From Brachionus manjavacas (Eukaryota > Rotifera > Eurotatoria > Ploima > Brachionidae): DNA of 64,000 bases. Position numbers and translations under genes: made by a program. The DNA lies in NCBI GenBank assembly GCA_019054805.1, contig JAHQIY010000023.1, forward strand, positions 1,036,609 through 1,100,608, written 5' to 3'. This document shows, in pieces, positions 37,601 through 52,600 of this stretch. Within the stretch, counting starts at the first letter, position 1. Each line of letters opens with the position of its first letter. Below the pieces are notes generated by a model. That model saw only the letters and a list, made by a program, of their open reading frames with translations. It ran no database searches and was not told the DNA's origin.

Positions 37601-40600
37601 ACTAGATAGATCTTGAAATTTTCTTGACTTTGGCTTTTACAGATCAAAAAAAGGTCAAAGATTCGAAAAGTTATGCACATGGGAAACTTGCAAGTGATTA
37701 CCAGTCACTTAGTTTTCAATTCACTGCAGAATGGTCAATTTTTTAGCTACGATAATAATTAATAGCTCAAATTCAAGAGCGCAAAAAGTTCTACATGATA
37801 CAATTTACAGGACTCAAAAAAGTTAAAAGGACAAGATTTTAGGCGACTTCGAAAATGAGCAAAAAACCCATTTTTTGACGTTTTTCAGATAGGTTTTTTG
37901 CAATGAATTTTTCGAATTATGGAAAACCGAAGATACCACTAGATAGATCTTGAAATTTTCTTGACTTTGGCTTTTACAGATCAAAAAAAGGTCAAAGATT
38001 CGAAAAGTTATGCACATGGGAAACTTGCAAGTGATTACCAGTCACTTAGTTTTCAATTCACTGCAGAATGGTCAATTTTTTAGCTACGATAATAATTAAT
38101 AGCTCAAATTCAAGAGCGCAAAAAGTTCTACATGATACAATTTACAGGACTCAAAAAAGTTAAAAGGACAAGATTTTAGGCGACTTCGAAAATGAGCAAA
38201 AAACCCATTTTTTGACGTTTTTCAGATAGGTTTTTTGCAATGAATTTTTCGAATTATGGAAAACCGAAGATACCACTAGATAGATCTTGAAATTTTCTTG
38301 ACTTTGGCTTTTACAGATCAAAAAAAGGTCAAAGATTCGAAAAGTTATGCACATGGGAAACTTGCAAGTGATTACCAGTCACTTAGTTTTCAATTCACTG
38401 CAGAATGGTCAATTTTTTAGCTACGATAATAATTAATAGCTCAAATTCAAGAGCGCAAAAAGTTCTACATGATACAATTTACAGGACTCAAAAAAGTTAA
38501 AAGGACAAGATTTTAGGCGACTTCGAAAATGAGCAAAAAACCCATTTTTTGACGTTTTTCAGATAGGTTTTTTGCAATGAATTTTTCGAATTATGGAAAA
38601 CCGAAGATACCACTAGATAGATCTTGAAATTTTCTTGACTTTGGCTTTTACAGATCAAAAAAAGGTCAAAGATTCGAAAAGTTATGCACATGGGAAACTT
38701 GCAAGTGATTACCAGTCACTTAGTTTTCAATTCACTGCAGAATGGTCAATTTTTTAGCTACGATAATAATTAATAGCTCAAATTCAAGAGCGCAAAAAGT
38801 TCTACATGATACAATTTACAGGACTCAAAAAAGTTAAAAGGACAAGATTTTAGGCGACTTCGAAAATGAGCAAAAAACCCATTTTTTGACGTTTTTCAGA
38901 TAGGTTTTTTGCAATGAATTTTTCGAATTATGGAAAACCGAAGATACCACTAGATAGATCTTGAAATTTTCTTGACTTTGGCTTTTACAGATCAAAAAAA
39001 GGTCAAAGATTCGAAAAGTTATGCACATGGGAAACTTGCAAGTGATTACCAGTCACTTAGTTTTCAATTCACTGCAGAATGGTCAATTTTTTAGCTACGA
39101 TAATAATTAATAGCTCAAATTCAAGAGCGCAAAAAGTTCTACATGATACAATTTACAGGACTCAAAAAAGTTAAAAGGACAAGATTTTAGGCGACTTCGA
39201 AAATGAGCAAAAAACCCATTTTTTGACGTTTTTCAGATAGGTTTTTTGCAATGAATTTTTCGAATTATGGAAAACCGAAGATACCACTAGATAGATCTTG
39301 AAATTTTCTTGACTTTGGCTTTTACAGATCAAAAAAAGGTCAAAGATTCGAAAAGTTATGCACATGGGAAACTTGCAAGTGATTACCAGTCACTTAGTTT
39401 TCAATTCACTGCAGAATGGTCAATTTTTTAGCTACGATAATAATTAATAGCTCAAATTCAAGAGCGCAAAAAGTTCTACATGATACAATTTACAGGACTC
39501 AAAAAAGTTAAAAGGACAAGATTTTAGGCGACTTCGAAAATGAGCAAAAAACCCATTTTTTGACGTTTTTCAGATAGGTTTTTTGCAATGAATTTTTCGA
39601 ATTATGGAAAACCGAAGATACCACTAGATAGATCTTGAAATTTTCTTGACTTTGGCTTTTACAGATCAAAAAAGGTCAAAGATTCGAAAAGTTATGCACA
39701 TGGGAAACTTGCAAGTGATTACCAGTCACTTAGTTTTCAATTCACTGCAGAATGGTCAATTTTTTAGCTACGATAATAATTAATAGCTCAAATTCAAGAG
39801 CGCAAAAAGTTCTACATGATACAATTTACAGGACTCAAAAAAGTTAAAAGGACAAGATTTTAGGCGACTTCGAAAATGAGCAAAAAACCCATTTTTTGAC
39901 GTTTTTCAGATAGGTTTTTTGCAATGAATTTTTCGAATTATGGAAAACCGAAGATACCACTAGATAGATCTTGAAATTTTCTTGACTTTGGCTTTTACAG
40001 ATCAAAAAAAGGTCAAAGATTCGAAAAGTTATGCACATGGGAAACTTGCAAGTGATTACCAGTCACTTAGTTTTCAATTCACTGCAGAATGGTCAATTTT
40101 TTAGCTACGATAATAATTAATAGCTCAAATTCAAGAGCGCAAAAAGTTCTACATGATACAATTTACAGGACTCAAAAAAGTTAAAAGGACAAGATTTTAG
40201 GCGACTTCGAAAATGAGCAAAAAACCCATTTTTTGACGTTTTTCAGATAGGTTTTTTGCAATGAATTTTTCGAATTATGGAAAACCGAAGATACCACTAG
40301 ATAGATCTTGAAATTTTCTTGACTTTGGCTTTTACAGATCAAAAAAAGGTCAAAGATTCGAAAAGTTATGCACATGGGAAACTTGCAAGTGATTACCAGT
40401 CACTTAGTTTTCAATTCACTGCAGAATGGTCAATTTTTTAGCTACGATAATAATTAATAGCTCAAATTCAAGAGCGCAAAAAGTTCTACATGATACAATT
40501 TACAGGACTCAAAAAAGTTAAAAGGACAAGATTTTAGGCGACTTCGAAAATGAGCAAAAAACCCATTTTTTGACGTTTTTCAGATAGGTTTTTTGCAATG

Positions 40601-43600
40601 AATTTTTCGAATTATGGAAAACCGAAGATACCACTAGATAGATCTTGAAATTTTCTTGACTTTGGCTTTTACAGATCAAAAAAAGGTCAAAGATTCGAAA
40701 AGTTATGCACATGGGAAACTTGCAAGTGATTACCAGTCACTTAGTTTTCAATTCACTGCAGAATGGTCAATTTTTTAGCTACGATAATAATTAATAGCTC
40801 AAATTCAAGAGCGCAAAAAGTTCTACATGATACAATTTACAGGACTCAAAAAAGTTAAAAGGACAAGATTTTAGGCGACTTCGAAAATGAGCAAAAAACC
40901 CATTTTTTGACGTTTTTCAGATAGGTTTTTTGCAATGAATTTTTCGAATTATGGAAAACCGAAGATACCACTAGATAGATCTTGAAATTTTCTTGACTTT
41001 GGCTTTTACAGATCAAAAAAAGGTCAAAGATTCGAAAAGTTATGCACATGGGAAACTTGCAAGTGATTACCAGTCACTTAGTTTTCAATTCACTGCAGAA
41101 TGGTCAATTTTTTAGCTACGATAATAATTAATAGCTCAAATTCAAGAGCGCAAAAAGTTCTACATGATACAATTTACAGGACTCAAAAAAGTTAAAAGGA
41201 CAAGATTTTAGGCGACTTCGAAAATGAGCAAAAAACCCATTTTTTGACGTTTTTCAGATAGGTTTTTTGCAATGAATTTTTCGAATTATGGAAAACCGAA
41301 GATACCACTAGATAGATCTTGAAATTTTCTTGACTTTGGCTTTTACAGATCAAAAAAAGGTCAAAGATTCGAAAAGTTATGCACATGGGAAACTTGCAAG
41401 TGATTACCAGTCACTTAGTTTTCAATTCACTGCAGAATGGTCAATTTTTTAGCTACGATAATAATTAATAGCTCAAATTCAAGAGCGCAAAAAGTTCTAC
41501 ATGATACAATTTACAGGACTCAAAAAAGTTAAAAGGACAAGATTTTAGGCGACTTCGAAAATGAGCAAAAAACCCATTTTTTGACGTTTTTCAGATAGGT
41601 TTTTTGCAATGAATTTTTCGAATTATGGAAAACCGAAGATACCACTAGATAGATCTTGAAATTTTCTTGACTTTGGCTTTTACAGATCAAAAAAAGGTCA
41701 AAGATTCGAAAAGTTATGCACATGGGAAACTTGCAAGTGATTACCAGTCACTTAGTTTTCAATTCACTGCAGAATGGTCAATTTTTTAGCTACGATAATA
41801 ATTAATAGCTCAAATTCAAGAGCGCAAAAAGTTCTACATGATACAATTTACAGGACTCAAAAAAGTTAAAAGGACAAGATTTTAGGCGACTTCGAAAATG
41901 AGCAAAAAACCCATTTTTTGACGTTTTTCAGATAGGTTTTTTGCAATGAATTTTTCGAATTATGGAAAACCGAAGATACCACTAGATAGATCTTGAAATT
42001 TTCTTGACTTTGGCTTTTACAGATCAAAAAAAGGTCAAAGATTCGAAAAGTTATGCACATGGGAAACTTGCAAGTGATTACCAGTCACTTAGTTTTCAAT
42101 TCACTGCAGAATGGTCAATTTTTTAGCTACGATAATAATTAATAGCTCAAATTCAAGAGCGCAAAAAGTTCTACATGATACAATTTACAGGACTCAAAAA
42201 AGTTAAAAGGACAAGATTTTAGGCGACTTCGAAAATGAGCAAAAAACCCATTTTTTGACGTTTTTCAGATAGGTTTTTTGCAATGAATTTTTCGAATTAT
42301 GGAAAACCGAAGATACCACTAGATAGATCTTGAAATTTTCTTGACTTTGGCTTTTACAGATCAAAAAAAGGTCAAAGATTCGAAAAGTTATGCACATGGG
42401 AAACTTGCAAGTGATTACCAGTCACTTAGTTTTCAATTCACTGCAGAATGGTCAATTTTTTAGCTACGATAATAATTAATAGCTCAAATTCAAGAGCGCA
42501 AAAAGTTCTACATGATACAATTTACAGGACTCAAAAAAGTTAAAAGGACAAGATTTTAGGCGACTTCGAAAATGAGCAAAAAACCCATTTTTTGACGTTT
42601 TTCAGATAGGTTTTTTGCAATGAATTTTTCGAATTATGGAAAACCGAAGATACCACTAGATAGATCTTGAAATTTTCTTGACTTTGGCTTTTACAGATCA
42701 AAAAAAGGTCAAAGATTCGAAAAGTTATGCACATGGGAAACTTGCAAGTGATTACCAGTCACTTAGTTTTCAATTCACTGCAGAATGGTCAATTTTTTAG
42801 CTACGATAATAATTAATAGCTCAAATTCAAGAGCGCAAAAAGTTCTACATGATACAATTTACAGGACTCAAAAAAGTTAAAAGGACAAGATTTTAGGCGA
42901 CTTCGAAAATGAGCAAAAAACCCATTTTTTGACGTTTTTCAGATAGGTTTTTTGCAATGAATTTTTCGAATTATGGAAAACCGAAGATACCACTAGATAG
43001 ATCTTGAAATTTTCTTGACTTTGGCTTTTACAGATCAAAAAAAGGTCAAAGATTCGAAAAGTTATGCACATGGGAAACTTGCAAGTGATTACCAGTCACT
43101 TAGTTTTCAATTCACTGCAGAATGGTCAATTTTTTAGCTACGATAATAATTAATAGCTCAAATTCAAGAGCGCAAAAAGTTCTACATGATACAATTTACA
43201 GGACTCAAAAAAGTTAAAAGGACAAGATTTTAGGCGACTTCGAAAATGAGCAAAAAACCCATTTTTTGACGTTTTTCAGATAGGTTTTTTGCAATGAATT
43301 TTTCGAATTATGGAAAACCGAAGATACCACTAGATAGATCTTGAAATTTTCTTGACTTTGGCTTTTACAGATCAAAAAAAGGTCAAAGATTCGAAAAGTT
43401 ATGCACATGGGAAACTTGCAAGTGATTACCAGTCACTTAGTTTTCAATTCACTGCAGAATGGTCAATTTTTTAGCTACGATAATAATTAATAGCTCAAAT
43501 TCAAGAGCGCAAAAAGTTCTACATGATACAATTTACAGGACTCAAAAAAGTTAAAAGGACAAGATTTTAGGCGACTTCGAAAATGAGCAAAAAACCCATT

Positions 43601-46600
43601 TTTTGACGTTTTTCAGATAGGTTTTTTGCAATGAATTTTTCGAATTATGGAAAACCGAAGATACCACTAGATAGATCTTGAAATTTTCTTGACTTTGGCT
43701 TTTACAGATCAAAAAAAGGTCAAAGATTCGAAAAGTTATGCACATGGGAAACTTGCAAGTGATTACCAGTCACTTAGTTTTCAATTCACTGCAGAATGGT
43801 CAATTTTTTAGCTACGATAATAATTAATAGCTCAAATTCAAGAGCGCAAAAAGTTCTACATGATACAATTTACAGGACTCAAAAAAGTTAAAAGGACAAG
43901 ATTTTAGGCGACTTCGAAAATGAGCAAAAAACCCATTTTTTGACGTTTTTCAGATAGGTTTTTTGCAATGAATTTTTCGAATTATGGAAAACCGAAGATA
44001 CCACTAGATAGATCTTGAAATTTTCTTGACTTTGGCTTTTACAGATCAAAAAAAGGTCAAAGATTCGAAAAGTTATGCACATGGGAAACTTGCAAGTGAT
44101 TACCAGTCACTTAGTTTTCAATTCACTGCAGAATGGTCAATTTTTTAGCTACGATAATAATTAATAGCTCAAATTCAAGAGCGCAAAAAGTTCTACATGA
44201 TACAATTTACAGGACTCAAAAAAGTTAAAAGGACAAGATTTTAGGCGACTTCGAAAATGAGCAAAAAACCCATTTTTTGACGTTTTTCAGATAGGTTTTT
44301 TGCAATGAATTTTTCGAATTATGGAAAACCGAAGATACCACTAGATAGATCTTGAAATTTTCTTGACTTTGGCTTTTACAGATCAAAAAAAGGTCAAAGA
44401 TTCGAAAAGTTATGCACATGGGAAACTTGCAAGTGATTACCAGTCACTTAGTTTTCAATTCACTGCAGAATGGTCAATTTTTTAGCTACGATAATAATTA
44501 ATAGCTCAAATTCAAGAGCGCAAAAAGTTCTACATGATACAATTTACAGGACTCAAAAAAGTTAAAAGGACAAGATTTTAGGCGACTTCGAAAATGAGCA
44601 AAAAACCCATTTTTTGACGTTTTTCAGATAGGTTTTTTGCAATGAATTTTTCGAATTATGGAAAACCGAAGATACCACTAGATAGATCTTGAAATTTTCT
44701 TGACTTTGGCTTTTACAGATCAAAAAAAGGTCAAAGATTCGAAAAGTTATGCACATGGGAAACTTGCAAGTGATTACCAGTCACTTAGTTTTCAATTCAC
44801 TGCAGAATGGTCAATTTTTTAGCTACGATAATAATTAATAGCTCAAATTCAAGAGCGCAAAAAGTTCTACATGATACAATTTACAGGACTCAAAAAAGTT
44901 AAAAGGACAAGATTTTAGGCGACTTCGAAAATGAGCAAAAAACCCATTTTTTGACGTTTTTCAGATAGGTTTTTTGCAATGAATTTTTCGAATTATGGAA
45001 AACCGAAGATACCACTAGATAGATCTTGAAATTTTCTTGACTTTGGCTTTTACAGATCAAAAAAAGGTCAAAGATTCGAAAAGTTATGCACATGGGAAAC
45101 TTGCAAGTGATTACCAGTCACTTAGTTTTCAATTCACTGCAGAATGGTCAATTTTTTAGCTACGATAATAATTAATAGCTCAAATTCAAGAGCGCAAAAA
45201 GTTCTACATGATACAATTTACAGGACTCAAAAAAGTTAAAAGGACAAGATTTTAGGCGACTTCGAAAATGAGCAAAAAACCCATTTTTTGACGTTTTTCA
45301 GATAGGTTTTTTGCAATGAATTTTTCGAATTATGGAAAACCGAAGATACCACTAGATAGATCTTGAAATTTTCTTGACTTTGGCTTTTACAGATCAAAAA
45401 AAGGTCAAAGATTCGAAAAGTTATGCACATGGGAAACTTGCAAGTGATTACCAGTCACTTAGTTTTCAATTCACTGCAGAATGGTCAATTTTTTAGCTAC
45501 GATAATAATTAATAGCTCAAATTCAAGAGCGCAAAAAGTTCTACATGATACAATTTACAGGACTCAAAAAAGTTAAAAGGACAAGATTTTAGGCGACTTC
45601 GAAAATGAGCAAAAAACCCATTTTTTGACGTTTTTCAGATAGGTTTTTTGCAATGAATTTTTCGAATTATGGAAAACCGAAGATACCACTAGATAGATCT
45701 TGAAATTTTCTTGACTTTGGCTTTTACAGATCAAAAAAAGGTCAAAGATTCGAAAAGTTATGCACATGGGAAACTTGCAAGTGATTACCAGTCACTTAGT
45801 TTTCAATTCACTGCAGAATGGTCAATTTTTTAGCTACGATAATAATTAATAGCTCAAATTCAAGAGCGCAAAAAGTTCTACATGATACAATTTACAGGAC
45901 TCAAAAAAGTTAAAAGGACAAGATTTTAGGCGACTTCGAAAATGAGCAAAAAACCCATTTTTTGACGTTTTTCAGATAGGTTTTTTGCAATGAATTTTTC
46001 GAATTATGGAAAACCGAAGATACCACTAGATAGATCTTGAAATTTTCTTGACTTTGGCTTTTACAGATCAAAAAAAGGTCAAAGATTCGAAAAGTTATGC
46101 ACATGGGAAACTTGCAAGTGATTACCAGTCACTTAGTTTTCAATTCACTGCAGAATGGTCAATTTTTTAGCTACGATAATAATTAATAGCTCAAATTCAA
46201 GAGCGCAAAAAGTTCTACATGATACAATTTACAGGACTCAAAAAAGTTAAAAGGACAAGATTTTAGGCGACTTCGAAAATGAGCAAAAAACCCATTTTTT
46301 GACGTTTTTCAGATAGGTTTTTTGCAATGAATTTTTCGAATTATGGAAAACCGAAGATACCACTAGATAGATCTTGAAATTTTCTTGACTTTGGCTTTTA
46401 CAGATCAAAAAAAGGTCAAAGATTCGAAAAGTTATGCACATGGGAAACTTGCAAGTGATTACCAGTCACTTAGTTTTCAATTCACTGCAGAATGGTCAAT
46501 TTTTTAGCTACGATAATAATTAATAGCTCAAATTCAAGAGCGCAAAAAGTTCTACATGATACAATTTACAGGACTCAAAAAAGTTAAAAGGACAAGATTT

Positions 46601-49600
46601 TAGGCGACTTCGAAAATGAGCAAAAAACCCATTTTTTGACGTTTTTCAGATAGGTTTTTTGCAATGAATTTTTCGAATTATGGAAAACCGAAGATACCAC
46701 TAGATAGATCTTGAAATTTTCTTGACTTTGGCTTTTACAGATCAAAAAAAGGTCAAAGATTCGAAAAGTTATGCACATGGGAAACTTGCAAGTGATTACC
46801 AGTCACTTAGTTTTCAATTCACTGCAGAATGGTCAATTTTTTAGCTACGATAATAATTAATAGCTCAAATTCAAGAGCGCAAAAAGTTCTACATGATACA
46901 ATTTACAGGACTCAAAAAAGTTAAAAGGACAAGATTTTAGGCGACTTCGAAAATGAGCAAAAAACCCATTTTTTGACGTTTTTCAGATAGGTTTTTTGCA
47001 ATGAATTTTTCGAATTATGGAAAACCGAAGATACCACTAGATAGATCTTGAAATTTTCTTGACTTTGGCTTTTACAGATCAAAAAAAGGTCAAAGATTCG
47101 AAAAGTTATGCACATGGGAAACTTGCAAGTGATTACCAGTCACTTAGTTTTCAATTCACTGCAGAATGGTCAATTTTTTAGCTACGATAATAATTAATAG
47201 CTCAAATTCAAGAGCGCAAAAAGTTCTACATGATACAATTTACAGGACTCAAAAAAGTTAAAAGGACAAGATTTTAGGCGACTTCGAAAATGAGCAAAAA
47301 ACCCATTTTTTGACGTTTTTCAGATAGGTTTTTTGCAATGAATTTTTCGAATTATGGAAAACCGAAGATACCACTAGATAGATCTTGAAATTTTCTTGAC
47401 TTTGGCTTTTACAGATCAAAAAAAGGTCAAAGATTCGAAAAGTTATGCACATGGGAAACTTGCAAGTGATTACCAGTCACTTAGTTTTCAATTCACTGCA
47501 GAATGGTCAATTTTTTAGCTACGATAATAATTAATAGCTCAAATTCAAGAGCGCAAAAAGTTCTACATGATACAATTTACAGGACTCAAAAAAGTTAAAA
47601 GGACAAGATTTTAGGCGACTTCGAAAATGAGCAAAAAACCCATTTTTTGACGTTTTTCAGATAGGTTTTTTGCAATGAATTTTTCGAATTATGGAAAACC
47701 GAAGATACCACTAGATAGATCTTGAAATTTTCTTGACTTTGGCTTTTACAGATCAAAAAAAGGTCAAAGATTCGAAAAGTTATGCACATGGGAAACTTGC
47801 AAGTGATTACCAGTCACTTAGTTTTCAATTCACTGCAGAATGGTCAATTTTTTAGCTACGATAATAATTAATAGCTCAAATTCAAGAGCGCAAAAAGTTC
47901 TACATGATACAATTTACAGGACTCAAAAAAGTTAAAAGGACAAGATTTTAGGCGACTTCGAAAATGAGCAAAAAACCCATTTTTTGACGTTTTTCAGATA
48001 GGTTTTTTGCAATGAATTTTTCGAATTATGGAAAACCGAAGATACCACTAGATAGATCTTGAAATTTTCTTGACTTTGGCTTTTACAGATCAAAAAAGGT
48101 CAAAGATTCGAAAAGTTATGCACATGGGAAACTTGCAAGTGATTACCAGTCACTTAGTTTTCAATTCACTGCAGAATGGTCAATTTTTTAGCTACGATAA
48201 TAATTAATAGCTCAAATTCAAGAGCGCAAAAAGTTCTACATGATACAATTTACAGGACTCAAAAAAGTTAAAAGGACAAGATTTTAGGCGACTTCGAAAA
48301 TGAGCAAAAAACCCATTTTTTGACGTTTTTCAGATAGGTTTTTTGCAATGAATTTTTCGAATTATGGAAAACCGAAGATACCACTAGATAGATCTTGAAA
48401 TTTTCTTGACTTTGGCTTTTACAGATCAAAAAAAGGTCAAAGATTCGAAAAGTTATGCACATGGGAAACTTGCAAGTGATTACCAGTCACTTAGTTTTCA
48501 ATTCACTGCAGAATGGTCAATTTTTTAGCTACGATAATAATTAATAGCTCAAATTCAAGAGCGCAAAAAGTTCTACATGATACAATTTACAGGACTCAAA
48601 AAAGTTAAAAGGACAAGATTTTAGGCGACTTCGAAAATGAGCAAAAAACCCATTTTTTGACGTTTTTCAGATAGGTTTTTTGCAATGAATTTTTCGAATT
48701 ATGGAAAACCGAAGATACCACTAGATAGATCTTGAAATTTTCTTGACTTTGGCTTTTACAGATCAAAAAAAGGTCAAAGATTCGAAAAGTTATGCACATG
48801 GGAAACTTGCAAGTGATTACCAGTCACTTAGTTTTCAATTCACTGCAGAATGGTCAATTTTTTAGCTACGATAATAATTAATAGCTCAAATTCAAGAGCG
48901 CAAAAAGTTCTACATGATACAATTTACAGGACTCAAAAAAGTTAAAAGGACAAGATTTTAGGCGACTTCGAAAATGAGCAAAAAACCCATTTTTTGACGT
49001 TTTTCAGATAGGTTTTTTGCAATGAATTTTTCGAATTATGGAAAACCGAAGATACCACTAGATAGATCTTGAAATTTTCTTGACTTTGGCTTTTACAGAT
49101 CAAAAAAAGGTCAAAGATTCGAAAAGTTATGCACATGGGAAACTTGCAAGTGATTACCAGTCACTTAGTTTTCAATTCACTGCAGAATGGTCAATTTTTT
49201 AGCTACGATAATAATTAATAGCTCAAATTCAAGAGCGCAAAAAGTTCTACATGATACAATTTACAGGACTCAAAAAAGTTAAAAGGACAAGATTTTAGGC
49301 GACTTCGAAAATGAGCAAAAAACCCATTTTTTGACGTTTTTCAGATAGGTTTTTTGCAATGAATTTTTCGAATTATGGAAAACCGAAGATACCACTAGAT
49401 AGATCTTGAAATTTTCTTGACTTTGGCTTTTACAGATCAAAAAAAGGTCAAAGATTCGAAAAGTTATGCACATGGGAAACTTGCAAGTGATTACCAGTCA
49501 CTTAGTTTTCAATTCACTGCAGAATGGTCAATTTTTTAGCTACGATAATAATTAATAGCTCAAATTCAAGAGCGCAAAAAGTTCTACATGATACAATTTA

Positions 49601-52600
49601 CAGGACTCAAAAAAGTTAAAAGGACAAGATTTTAGGCGACTTCGAAAATGAGCAAAAAACCCATTTTTTGACGTTTTTCAGATAGGTTTTTTGCAATGAA
49701 TTTTTCGAATTATGGAAAACCGAAGATACCACTAGATAGATCTTGAAATTTTCTTGACTTTGGCTTTTACAGATCAAAAAAAGGTCAAAGATTCGAAAAG
49801 TTATGCACATGGGAAACTTGCAAGTGATTACCAGTCACTTAGTTTTCAATTCACTGCAGAATGGTCAATTTTTTAGCTACGATAATAATTAATAGCTCAA
49901 ATTCAAGAGCGCAAAAAGTTCTACATGATACAATTTACAGGACTCAAAAAAGTTAAAAGGACAAGATTTTAGGCGACTTCGAAAATGAGCAAAAAACCCA
50001 TTTTTTGACGTTTTTCAGATAGGTTTTTTGCAATGAATTTTTCGAATTATGGAAAACCGAAGATACCACTAGATAGATCTTGAAATTTTCTTGACTTTGG
50101 CTTTTACAGATCAAAAAAAGGTCAAAGATTCGAAAAGTTATGCACATGGGAAACTTGCAAGTGATTACCAGTCACTTAGTTTTCAATTCACTGCAGAATG
50201 GTCAATTTTTTAGCTACGATAATAATTAATAGCTCAAATTCAAGAGCGCAAAAAGTTCTACATGATACAATTTACAGGACTCAAAAAAGTTAAAAGGACA
50301 AGATTTTAGGCGACTTCGAAAATGAGCAAAAAACCCATTTTTTGACGTTTTTCAGATAGGTTTTTTGCAATGAATTTTTCGAATTATGGAAAACCGAAGA
50401 TACCACTAGATAGATCTTGAAATTTTCTTGACTTTGGCTTTTACAGATCAAAAAAAGGTCAAAGATTCGAAAAGTTATGCACATGGGAAACTTGCAAGTG
50501 ATTACCAGTCACTTAGTTTTCAATTCACTGCAGAATGGTCAATTTTTTAGCTACGATAATAATTAATAGCTCAAATTCAAGAGCGCAAAAAGTTCTACAT
50601 GATACAATTTACAGGACTCAAAAAAGTTAAAAGGACAAGATTTTAGGCGACTTCGAAAATGAGCAAAAAACCCATTTTTTGACGTTTTTCAGATAGGTTT
50701 TTTGCAATGAATTTTTCGAATTATGGAAAACCGAAGATACCACTAGATAGATCTTGAAATTTTCTTGACTTTGGCTTTTACAGATCAAAAAAAGGTCAAA
50801 GATTCGAAAAGTTATGCACATGGGAAACTTGCAAGTGATTACCAGTCACTTAGTTTTCAATTCACTGCAGAATGGTCAATTTTTTAGCTACGATAATAAT
50901 TAATAGCTCAAATTCAAGAGCGCAAAAAGTTCTACATGATACAATTTACAGGACTCAAAAAAGTTAAAAGGACAAGATTTTAGGCGACTTCGAAAATGAG
51001 CAAAAAACCCATTTTTTGACGTTTTTCAGATAGGTTTTTTGCAATGAATTTTTCGAATTATGGAAAACCGAAGATACCACTAGATAGATCTTGAAATTTT
51101 CTTGACTTTGGCTTTTACAGATCAAAAAAAGGTCAAAGATTCGAAAAGTTATGCACATGGGAAACTTGCAAGTGATTACCAGTCACTTAGTTTTCAATTC
51201 ACTGCAGAATGGTCAATTTTTTAGCTACGATAATAATTAATAGCTCAAATTCAAGAGCGCAAAAAGTTCTACATGATACAATTTACAGGACTCAAAAAAG
51301 TTAAAAGGACAAGATTTTAGGCGACTTCGAAAATGAGCAAAAAACCCATTTTTTGACGTTTTTCAGATAGGTTTTTTGCAATGAATTTTTCGAATTATGG
51401 AAAACCGAAGATACCACTAGATAGATCTTGAAATTTTCTTGACTTTGGCTTTTACAGATCAAAAAAAGGTCAAAGATTCGAAAAGTTATGCACATGGGAA
51501 ACTTGCAAGTGATTACCAGTCACTTAGTTTTCAATTCACTGCAGAATGGTCAATTTTTTAGCTACGATAATAATTAATAGCTCAAATTCAAGAGCGCAAA
51601 AAGTTCTACATGATACAATTTACAGGACTCAAAAAAGTTAAAAGGACAAGATTTTAGGCGACTTCGAAAATGAGCAAAAAACCCATTTTTTGACGTTTTT
51701 CAGATAGGTTTTTTGCAATGAATTTTTCGAATTATGGAAAACCGAAGATACCACTAGATAGATCTTGAAATTTTCTTGACTTTGGCTTTTACAGATCAAA
51801 AAAGGTCAAAGATTCGAAAAGTTATGCACATGGGAAACTTGCAAGTGATTACCAGTCACTTAGTTTTCAATTCACTGCAGAATGGTCAATTTTTTAGCTA
51901 CGATAATAATTAATAGCTCAAATTCAAGAGCGCAAAAAGTTCTACATGATACAATTTACAGGACTCAAAAAAGTTAAAAGGACAAGATTTTAGGCGACTT
52001 CGAAAATGAGCAAAAAACCCATTTTTTGACGTTTTTCAGATAGGTTTTTTGCAATGAATTTTTCGAATTATGGAAAACCGAAGATACCACTAGATAGATC
52101 TTGAAATTTTCTTGACTTTGGCTTTTACAGATCAAAAAAAGGTCAAAGATTCGAAAAGTTATGCACATGGGAAACTTGCAAGTGATTACCAGTCACTTAG
52201 TTTTCAATTCACTGCAGAATGGTCAATTTTTTAGCTACGATAATAATTAATAGCTCAAATTCAAGAGCGCAAAAAGTTCTACATGATACAATTTACAGGA
52301 CTCAAAAAAGTTAAAAGGACAAGATTTTAGGCGACTTCGAAAATGAGCAAAAAACCCATTTTTTGACGTTTTTCAGATAGGTTTTTTGCAATGAATTTTT
52401 CGAATTATGGAAAACCGAAGATACCACTAGATAGATCTTGAAATTTTCTTGACTTTGGCTTTTACAGATCAAAAAAAGGTCAAAGATTCGAAAAGTTATG
52501 CACATGGGAAACTTGCAAGTGATTACCAGTCACTTAGTTTTCAATTCACTGCAGAATGGTCAATTTTTTAGCTACGATAATGATTAATAGCTCAAATTCA